DNA from: Acidobacteriota bacterium
GTDB lineage: Bacteria > Acidobacteriota > Vicinamibacteria > Vicinamibacterales > UBA823
Length of the DNA stretch: 5,467 bases
Direction: 5' to 3'
Assembly: GCA_003509065.1 (NCBI GenBank)
Contig: DODG01000094.1
Location: forward strand, 1 to 5,467
Shown here: positions 1-5,467 of the stretch, piece by piece
Layout: every line of letters begins with the position of its first letter
How positions within the stretch are numbered: position 1 is the stretch's first letter
Notes under the pieces: model-generated
Database searches by the model: none
Told to the model about the DNA's origin: nothing
Seen by the model: the letters and a program-made list of their open reading frames with translations, nothing else
Made by a program: the position numbers and the translations under genes

Positions 1-37
1 TGATCAAGGTAGATCGTCATTGGGCCGATGCAAAACT

Positions 38-65
38 AGACCAGTGTGTTGGTAGGAGACCAGTG
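38..65 (+). promoter_or_regulatory. Possible leader structure upstream of metH: direct repeat with competing hairpins
   Basis: The 9-mer AGACCAGTG occurs at 38-46 and again at 57-65. Between the copies, TTGGT at 49-53 is complementary (one G-T wobble) to ACCAG at 40-44 and equally to ACCAG at 59-63. Two mutually exclusive hairpins are therefore possible, with loops TGTG (45-48) or AGGAG (54-58). Each stem is only about five pairs, so this may be chance. I see no match to the cobalamin, SAM or SAH riboswitches I know. The start AGACCAGT shares AGAC with the MetJ operator half (AGACGTCT), but the copies are not in tandem 8-base register, so a MetJ site is not supported. I could not place a convincing -35/-10 pair in 1-129. 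Confidence 0.2.
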
Positions 66-129
66 ATTTAAATTGGCTGGATGTGCGGTAGAGTCTTTGC
101 AAGAAGGACGATAAGAAGAAACAGGCATT

Positions 130-3100
130 ATGGAAGACCTGAAAAAGACAGCACGCAATCAGAGAGCCTTGCTGAGTCAGTTGCTCGAGAAGCGGATTTT
201 AATAATCGACGGAGCAATGGGCACGATGATACAGCAACGGCAGTTGACTGAGGCGCAATTTCGAGGTGCCCGGTTTGCAAATCATTCTCATGATCTTAGG
301 GGCAATAACGATCTATTAACCTTGACTGCTCCCAATGTTGTGGCGGCGATACATAACGAGTACCTAGAGGCTGGAGCCGACATCATTGAGACGAACACGT
401 TCAACAGCACGGCAGTCTCTCAAGCGGACTATGGTCTTGAAGAAATCGTATTCGAGATGAATCAGGATGCCGCCAGGATTGCTAGTAAGGCAGCTGCTAC
501 CTGGACCGCGCGGACACCCGACCGACCGAGATTTGTAGCGGGGGTAGTTGGCCCTACGAATCGGACTCTTTCAATTTCACCTGACGTTAATGATGCCTCT
601 GCGCGTGATATTAATTTCGACTCACTGCGAGATGCTTATGTCGAGCAGGTTAAGGGTCTTTTGTCAGGTGGGGTTGATCTGCTTTTGGTTGAGACGATAT
701 TTGACACGTTGAATGCGAAGGCGGCCATTTTTGCCATTCAAGAGGTGCTTGATGAATCCAGTGATGACATTCCTGTCGCATTGTCCGTGACCATAACAGA
801 TCGCAGTGGCCGGACGCTGTCCGGACAAACCCTTGACGCGTTTTACGTATCGGTGAGCCACGCGCGGCCCTTTTTTATCGGACTAAATTGTGCGTTGGGT
901 GCGAGTGAAATGCGACCCTATCTCACAGAACTTTCACGGGTTGCCGAAATGTATGTGAGTTGCCATCCGAATGCTGGGTTACCAAATTCATTCGGTGAGT
1001 ATGACGAAACTCCTCAAGAAACCAGTGAACTCTTAGGCGACTTCGCTAAGAGCGGTTTCGTGAACCTTGTTGGTGGCTGTTGCGGAACGACACCAGATCA
1101 CATACGTGAAATCGCTCGGGCGGTCGATGGACTTGCGCCACGAGCTTTGCCTCATTCAGAGTCCTTGACAAGGTTTGCAGGTCTCGAAGTGTTAACGATT
1201 AATCCGGACAGCAATTTTCAGATGATCGGCGAACGAACGAATGTCACTGGTTCGGCACGGTTTGAGCGATTAATTAAGGCGGGTGATTATACCGAAGCTG
1301 CGCAAGTTGCACTCGATCAAGTCAATGGAGGTGCAAATATCATCGATGTGAACGTGGATGAGGGAATGCTTGATTCAGAGGAAGTGATGACCCGTTTCCT
1401 AAATTTACTTGCTACAGAGCCTGATATTGCTCGCGTGCCAATCATGATCGACAGCTCCAAGTGGTCGGTGCTTGAGGCGGGCTTGAAGTGTGTACAAGGT
1501 AAGCCAATTGTGAACTCGTTGAGTCTTAAAGAGGGCGAAGAAGACTTTTTAAAGAAGGCACGCTTAGTTCAACGCTATGGTGCTGGCATGGTCGTCATGG
1601 CATTCGATGAAACCGGTCAAGCTGACACGATCGAGCGGAAAGTTGAGATTTGCCAGCGGGCATATCATCTGCTTACTCAGAAGGCTGACATCGATCCCAC
1701 TGACATCATCTTTGACGCAAACATTCTGGCCGTTGCGACAGGCCTTGAAGAACACAATGATTATGCAATTAATTTTATCGAGTCCTTGCGGCTGATTAAG
1801 GAGACATGCCCGAGAGTGCGATTAAGTGGTGGAATCAGTAACCTCTCCTTTTCTTTCCGAGGCAATAACGTTGTTCGGGAATCGATGCATGCGGCATTTC
1901 TCTACCATGCTATCCGTGCAGGTCTAGATATGGGCATCGTTAATGCTGGTCAGCTAGTTGTCTATGAAGACATCTCAGCGGATCTGTTGGAACGCGTTGA
2001 GGACATTATCTTTAATCGACGTATCGATGCGACTGATCGAATGGTTCAGTTTGCTGAGACGGTGAAAGGGCAAAACACGAAGCGGGACCAAGACCTGTCT
2101 TGGAGAGAGGCTCCGGTCGAGACTAGATTGTCACACTCTCTAGTGCGCGGGATAGTCGGATTTATCAACGATGATACTGAAGAAGCACGTCAAAAATACA
2201 ATCGCCCGATCGAGGTAATTGAAGGGCCCCTCATGAATGGCATGAAAGTCGTTGGTGATTTGTTCGGTGCAGGGAAGATGTTTCTTCCACAAGTGGTCAA
2301 AAGTGCACGAGTCATGAAAAAGGCTGTGGCCTATTTACAACCCTTCATGGAAGCGGAAAAAGAAGAGATGGGTACAGGTGTTTCTTGGCAAGGCAAGATT
2401 GTTATGGCAACGGTGAAAGGGGACGTTCACGACATCGGCAAGAATATTGTGGGAGTCGTATTGGGATGTAACAATTATGAGGTTGTCGATCTTGGTGTAA
2501 TGGTGCCGTGCGACAAGATTTTGGAGACGGCGATCAACGAGAAGGCGGACATTGTTGGATTAAGCGGTCTTATTACGCCGTCTCTTGAAGAAATGGTCTT
2601 CGTGGCCAAAGAGATGAAGCGACGAGATCTGTCTCTTCCACTGTTGATTGGAGGTGCTACTACAAGTCGGCAACATACTGCTGTTAAGGTCGCACCTGAG
2701 TACGGCGCAAGCACTGTACATGTTCTTGACGCGTCTCGTGTGGTCGATGTTGTTGCAACACTGCTGAGTGCTACTGCAAGATCAGAATTCGACGCAACGA
2801 ACAGAAAAACACAAGCGGAACTTCGTGAGAAACATGCAAGTCGACAGGCAGAGCCTTTAATGTCGTTTAAAGATGCGTGTACGAACCGACAGCGTTTTAC
2901 TTGGAAGGCGACCGACGTGCCGACACCCTCTTTCCTGGGCACTCGTGTGCTTGAGCGGGTAGCAATTGATGAGCTAGCACCCTATATCGACTGGACTTTT
3001 TTCTTTACTGCTTGGGAACTGAAAGGACGATTTCCAGGCATTCTCGATCATCCGAGCTACGGATCAGCTGCCCGTGAACTATACGATCATGCGCAGCAAT

Positions 3101-3852
3101 TACTTGAGCGCATTTGTTCTGAGCAAAGTGTTCAAGCAAACGGCGTTTACGGATTTTGGCCAGCTGCTAGTGAAAACGAGGATCTTGTTTTGTTCAAGGA
3201 TGCTGAACACAGTCAGGAGTTAGTCCGATTTCAGATGCTACGTCAGCAGCAGTTTATTCCGGAGGGCCGACCTAGTCGGTCGCTAGTAGATTACATCGCG
3301 CCACGTGAGAGTGGGTGCGATGACTATCTGGGAGGATTCGCTGTGACTGCCGGTCTAGGCGTTGATGAATTAGTGCACCAATTTGAACGAGACCACGATG
3401 ATTACAACGCAATCATGATAAAAGCGCTGGCCGACCGATTAGCGGAAGCGTTTGCCGAGTACCTGCATGCCAAGGCCCGCCAAGATTGGGGTTACGAGAA
3501 GGCAGATCAGCTGACGCCTGATGATTTAATCGCCGAAAAGTACCGCGGTATTCGGCCGGCATTCGGATATCCGGCGTGTCCTGACCACAGCCAGAAGACA
3601 AAATTATTTGAACTACTTAATGCTAAGCGACTAGGTATTAACCTGACTGAGTCTTGTGCGATGACTCCAGCCGCGAGTGTTAGCGGTTTCTATCTAGCAC
3701 ATTCGGAGGCAAGATATTTCAACATTAGCCGGATCGGGCATGATCAAGTTAAAGATTATGCAGCCCGCAAGAAATGCACAACGACTGAAGTTGAGAGATG
3801 GCTTGCGCCTAATCTAGCTTATGATCCAGCAAAGGTTGATTTGGATCGGTAG
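130..3852 (+). CDS. metH: Cobalamin-dependent methionine synthase (5-methyltetrahydrofolate-homocysteine methyltransferase)
   Basis: This cytoplasmic enzyme moves a methyl group from 5-methyltetrahydrofolate to homocysteine through protein-bound cobalamin, giving methionine and tetrahydrofolate (EC 2.1.1.13). The 1240-residue product is complete and close to the 1227 of E. coli MetH, with all modules in order. The homocysteine domain (about 20-340) has zinc ligands Cys254, Cys317 and Cys318 (GLNCALG, GGCCGT). The pterin domain (about 358-620) begins with [12 protein letters not shown]. The cap (about 655-745) is followed by the cobalamin domain (about 755-885), with DVHDIG at 765-770 giving axial His767 and its Asp765/Ser818 relay. 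The AdoMet reactivation domain (about 905-1240) has Asp954, Arg1103, Glu1106 and R-x3-GY at 1142-1147. ATG 130 is the first start after an in-frame TAA at 112; the ribosome site is weak (AGG at 123-125). Relative to E. coli there are a roughly 10-residue N-terminal extension, about four extra residues in the linker before the cobalamin domain, and Pro-to-Phe changes at 956 and 1145. Reactivation would need a flavodoxin system, not present here. Confidence 0.98.
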   Translation: MEDLKKTARNQRALLSQLLEKRILIIDGAMGTMIQQRQLTEAQFRGARFANHSHDLRGNNDLLTLTAPNVVAAIHNEYLEAGADIIETNTFNSTAVSQADYGLEEIVFEMNQDAARIASKAAATWTARTPDRPRFVAGVVGPTNRTLSISPDVNDASARDINFDSLRDAYVEQVKGLLSGGVDLLLVETIFDTLNAKAAIFAIQEVLDESSDDIPVALSVTITDRSGRTLSGQTLDAFYVSVSHARPFFIGLNCALGASEMRPYLTELSRVAEMYVSCHPNAGLPNSFGEYDETPQETSELLGDFAKSGFVNLVGGCCGTTPDHIREIARAVDGLAPRALPHSESLTRFAGLEVLTINPDSNFQMIGERTNVTGSARFERLIKAGDYTEAAQVALDQVNGGANIIDVNVDEGMLDSEEVMTRFLNLLATEPDIARVPIMIDSSKWSVLEAGLKCVQGKPIVNSLSLKEGEEDFLKKARLVQRYGAGMVVMAFDETGQADTIERKVEICQRAYHLLTQKADIDPTDIIFDANILAVATGLEEHNDYAINFIESLRLIKETCPRVRLSGGISNLSFSFRGNNVVRESMHAAFLYHAIRAGLDMGIVNAGQLVVYEDISADLLERVEDIIFNRRIDATDRMVQFAETVKGQNTKRDQDLSWREAPVETRLSHSLVRGIVGFINDDTEEARQKYNRPIEVIEGPLMNGMKVVGDLFGAGKMFLPQVVKSARVMKKAVAYLQPFMEAEKEEMGTGVSWQGKIVMATVKGDVHDIGKNIVGVVLGCNNYEVVDLGVMVPCDKILETAINEKADIVGLSGLITPSLEEMVFVAKEMKRRDLSLPLLIGGATTSRQHTAVKVAPEYGASTVHVLDASRVVDVVATLLSATARSEFDATNRKTQAELREKHASRQAEPLMSFKDACTNRQRFTWKATDVPTPSFLGTRVLERVAIDELAPYIDWTFFFTAWELKGRFPGILDHPSYGSAARELYDHAQQLLERICSEQSVQANGVYGFWPAASENEDLVLFKDAEHSQELVRFQMLRQQQFIPEGRPSRSLVDYIAPRESGCDDYLGGFAVTAGLGVDELVHQFERDHDDYNAIMIKALADRLAEAFAEYLHAKARQDWGYEKADQLTPDDLIAEKYRGIRPAFGYPACPDHSQKTKLFELLNAKRLGINLTESCAMTPAASVSGFYLAHSEARYFNISRIGHDQVKDYAARKKCTTTEVERWLAPNLAYDPAKVDLDR

Positions 3853-3866
3853 CTTAATGACCACAG

Positions 3867-4460
3867 ATGGAATATCAACTTAGACAATATTCGCTGCAGC
3901 AAGGGGCGTTGGAAATTCAATATATCGAAGAATTTTTTGGCGAATTTCAACGTCGCAAAACCTCAGCAGAAGTAATTCACCGTCTCAACGGACGAGATCA
4001 CCAGATTTTGATGGCCGAGGCGAGCCTGCCTGACGATCCATCAATTGTTGTTCCGGTGTCCTATAAGGTGTCGCATGAACTTCGTGCTACCGAGTCAGAA
4101 CCTAAGCTGGCTGATTTAGTGGCCAAATTGGCTGGTTGTGTAGAATTTCGAGACCGTAAAGTCATGTATAACTGGATTGGTGCAACCCGTCGCGACTGGC
4201 GCGGACAAGGACACTTTCGCGCGCTGTCAGAAGAGCAAGAAGTGTGGGCGCTGGAAAACGGTTTCGACGAGATCGTTACTAAGACTAAGAATAAGTTCTA
4301 CCCAATGCGTAGCGTTCTCGACAATCTTGAATTTAACGTGGTTAAGTTTGAGCCGAACGAAGTAAATGTTTCTGAATCAAAAGTGTATTTAAGTAAGCGG
4401 CTTGGCCGTGAAGTGCTTGCGCAGCATCGAAGTAAGCGTGCAGTTGAACGCACTGCTTAG
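3867..4460 (+). CDS. GNAT-family N-acetyltransferase, substrate unknown
   Basis: A 197-residue protein predicted to transfer an acetyl group from acetyl-CoA to an amine; the acceptor cannot be read from the sequence. The GNAT signature lies at 101-120: a strand (YNWIGATRR) runs into RGQGHFRAL, where Arg112, Gly113 and Gly115 fit the R-x-x-G pyrophosphate loop, although Phe117 replaces the usual final Gly/Ala. Next come a helix (EEQEVWALENG) and a strand with TKTKNKFYPM (138-147), resembling the later GNAT core in which Asn and a following helix pack on CoA. Residues 45-70 look like the earlier paired strands. About 30 residues between the strands near 68 and 100 form an insert. No signal peptide or membrane segment is visible, so it should be cytoplasmic. 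ATG 3867 is the first start after an in-frame TGA at 3858. It lies 14 bases behind metH with no clear Shine-Dalgarno, which suggests co-transcription. The fold call is firm; the biological role is not known. Confidence 0.83.
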   Translation: MEYQLRQYSLQQGALEIQYIEEFFGEFQRRKTSAEVIHRLNGRDHQILMAEASLPDDPSIVVPVSYKVSHELRATESEPKLADLVAKLAGCVEFRDRKVMYNWIGATRRDWRGQGHFRALSEEQEVWALENGFDEIVTKTKNKFYPMRSVLDNLEFNVVKFEPNEVNVSESKVYLSKRLGREVLAQHRSKRAVERTA

Positions 4461-4536
4461 GTGCAAGCCTTCAAGGGAACAAATGCTTTTGGGGAGAGAC
4501 TCAGGTAGGGGCAGTTTGGCCGGCTGGTGATGTGAT
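4461..4536. other. Short gap between convergent genes, no clear terminator
   Basis: These 76 bases separate the stop of the acetyltransferase gene from the stop of tag on the other strand. A bidirectional terminator would be expected here, but I find only short stems: GCAC/GTGC at 4450-4453 and 4461-4464, alternatively GCTT/AAGC at 4455-4458 and 4465-4468, and the palindrome CCTTCAAGG at 4468-4476. None is followed by a proper T-run on either strand. The + strand has three G-runs (4475-4477, 4491-4494, 4508-4511), too few for a standard quadruplex. Termination may be Rho-dependent or lie inside the facing genes. Confidence 0.4.
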
Positions 4537-5127
4537 TTAACGACCCATTGTTCGGTATCGAAAACAACTCACCAAATGATCGTTCACCATCCCCGTTGCT
4601 TGCATGAAGGCATAGCAGATTGTTGATCCGACAAACGTAAAACCACGGCGTTTCAGGTCTCGACTCATAATTTTGGATTCGTCTGTTGAAGCTGGGACTT
4701 GACTCATTGACTTCCATGCATTTTGTCGAGGTGCACCTTCGACGAATTGCCAAATGTAGTCATTAAAGCTCTTGAATTCTTCTTGAACAGTCAGAAAAGC
4801 ACGGGCGTTAGTCCTGGTAGATCTAATCTTGAGGCGGTTGCGCACGATACCTGGATCTTGAAGTAGTTGATCAATGCGTGCGTCGGAGTAACGAGCAATT
4901 TTGTGCGGGTCGAAACCATCGAAACGTCGTCGATAGTTTTCGCGCTTATTCAGGATGGTGATCCAATTCAGGCCTGCTTGCGCGCCTTCAAGCAAAAGCA
5001 TTTCGAACAGCTTTTGGTCGTCATGTTGAGGTATTCCCCATTCGTTGTCGTGGTAGCTTACATAAATCTTTTTGGATCCAGCCCAAGGGCAACGTATTCG
5101 ACCAGTTGAAGGATTACGGTTGGTCAC
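4537..5127 (-). CDS. tag: DNA-3-methyladenine glycosylase I
   Basis: Base-excision repair enzyme that removes 3-methyladenine from alkylated DNA, leaving an abasic site (EC 3.2.2.20). It belongs to the helix-hairpin-helix glycosylase superfamily. Numbered from the GTG start chosen here (196 residues; E. coli Tag has 187), the zinc-snap ligands are Cys13, His26, His184 and Cys188, with the same 13- and 4-residue spacings as Cys4/His17 and His175/Cys179 of E. coli. Substrate-pocket residues are kept: Trp15, Tyr22, Tyr25, Glu47 in LLLEGAQAGL, and Trp55. YHDNEWG, KKRGF-like KRRGFTFVG, TICYAFMQA and VNDH are family hallmarks. The start is uncertain. GTG 5127 best fits the family's short N-terminus and overlaps the upstream frame by 14 bases. 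ATG 5160 (207 residues), ATG 5190 and GTG 5226 (229 residues) are also in frame, but overlap the neighbour more, and none of the starts has a good ribosome site. Translation coupled to the upstream frame is plausible. No adaptive-response (Ada-type) operator can be judged. Confidence 0.95.
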   Translation of the reverse strand: MTNRNPSTGRIRCPWAGSKKIYVSYHDNEWGIPQHDDQKLFEMLLLEGAQAGLNWITILNKRENYRRRFDGFDPHKIARYSDARIDQLLQDPGIVRNRLKIRSTRTNARAFLTVQEEFKSFNDYIWQFVEGAPRQNAWKSMSQVPASTDESKIMSRDLKRRGFTFVGSTICYAFMQATGMVNDHLVSCFRYRTMGR

Positions 5128-5467
5128 CAGTTTCGAGCCGCGCAAGTGCTGTTTCAACATCTCGGTGGAAAACAAACAGTGCGTCCGCATTCGGTTGTTC
5201 GTCGGTAAAATTGTAGCCTCTGCCACTGGTTGGTTTTATATGAAGGGTGTGTTCTAAATAGTCAACGTTGAACTCTTCAAGATCAGAAAGCGACACAGTA
5301 AATGCATCTTTATGGTTCGTTTCGTATTGAATACCTTCCAGAGTGGCGACCAGTTGACCCGCACACGAACCCATCCGATGTTTGTGTATAACACTTACCG
5401 TTTCGTCGAGCGTAATCTCAAGAAATTTGACGGAAACCTCAACGGGATCGTTAGAAATTTCAATCGT
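5114..5467 (-). CDS. Unrecognised protein, C-terminal part; reading frame runs off the window edge
   Basis: The frame ends at TAA 5116-5114 and stays open for all 117 codons to the window edge, so the gene probably begins outside. The only start codon inside is ATG 5374, which would give 86 residues. The 31 codons upstream of it encode protein-like sequence (VEVSVKFLEITLDETVSVI) with alternating hydrophobic residues, and no convincing ribosome site precedes the ATG. I therefore favour a longer protein. The visible part suggests beta strands (FLEITLDETVSVI, HTLHIKP), an acidic stretch (SLSDLEEFNVDYLEH), and a helical end (ALFVFHRDVETALARLE). There is no signal peptide, transmembrane segment, cysteine cluster or nucleotide-binding loop in this part, and I recognise no family. 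Its 3' end overlaps the 5' end of tag in a different frame, so the two are likely on one transcript. That does not show it acts in repair. Confidence 0.6.
   Translation of the reverse strand, partial: TIEISNDPVEVSVKFLEITLDETVSVIHKHRMGSCAGQLVATLEGIQYETNHKDAFTVSLSDLEEFNVDYLEHTLHIKPTSGRGYNFTDEQPNADALFVFHRDVETALARLETGDQP

Noticed and set aside
38..65. MetJ operator in the metH leader
   Set aside because: Only AGAC matches the AGACGTCT box, and the two copies are 19 bases apart, not the tandem 8-base units that MetJ binds.
3..71. Open frame from the window start to TAA at 69-71, possibly the tail of an upstream gene
   Set aside because: Only 22 codons are visible and they show no recognisable motif; too short to support as a gene.
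81..251. 56-codon frame starting at ATG 81 and overlapping the start of metH in another frame
   Set aside because: It has no ribosome site, its Arg-rich translation resembles no protein, and most of it is metH coding sequence read out of frame.
2475..2942. 155-codon open frame on the minus strand opposite the cobalamin domain of metH
   Set aside because: It lies wholly inside a strongly conserved gene, its translation is rich in Ser, Arg and Thr with no recognisable domain, and it is best explained as a shadow of metH codon use.
4461..4536. G-rich stretch that might form a quadruplex
   Set aside because: Only three runs of three or more G are present, with long uneven loops; a standard four-run motif is absent.
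4867..5257. Plus-strand open frames of 61 and 80 codons opposite tag
   Set aside because: Both are antisense to well-supported tag coding sequence and its upstream neighbour, with no recognisable domains.

Overview
The window looks like ordinary chromosomal DNA of a proteobacterium, most likely a gammaproteobacterium. This rests on a full-length cobalamin-dependent methionine synthase that is colinear with the E. coli enzyme through every domain, and on an E. coli-type 3-methyladenine DNA glycosylase I. Base composition is roughly balanced by eye. I see no transposase, integrase, phage gene, CRISPR repeat, tRNA or rRNA. The taxonomic guess is an inference from protein resemblance only.

Layout: 1-129 is a leader with no convincing gene, holding a 9-base direct repeat and two competing small hairpins. 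130-3852 (+) is metH, complete with homocysteine, folate, cap/cobalamin and AdoMet reactivation domains. 3867-4460 (+) is a GNAT-fold acetyltransferase of unknown substrate, 14 bases behind metH and probably on the same transcript. 4461-4536 is a short convergent gap with no clear terminator. 4537-about 5127 (-) is tag. 5114-5467 (-) is an unrecognised reading frame that overlaps the 5' end of tag and stays open to the window edge, so it is probably a truncated gene.

The window therefore holds two converging units. The + unit makes the enzyme that regenerates methionine and tetrahydrofolate, plus an acetyltransferase with no obvious link to it. The - unit carries a base-excision repair enzyme behind, and overlapping, a protein I cannot name. 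The two sides share no evident pathway.

I found no convincing previously undescribed system. The points most worth a second look are modest: the identity of the truncated minus-strand gene, the acetyltransferase that trails metH, the two Pro-to-Phe changes in the MetH AdoMet domain relative to E. coli, and the metH leader.
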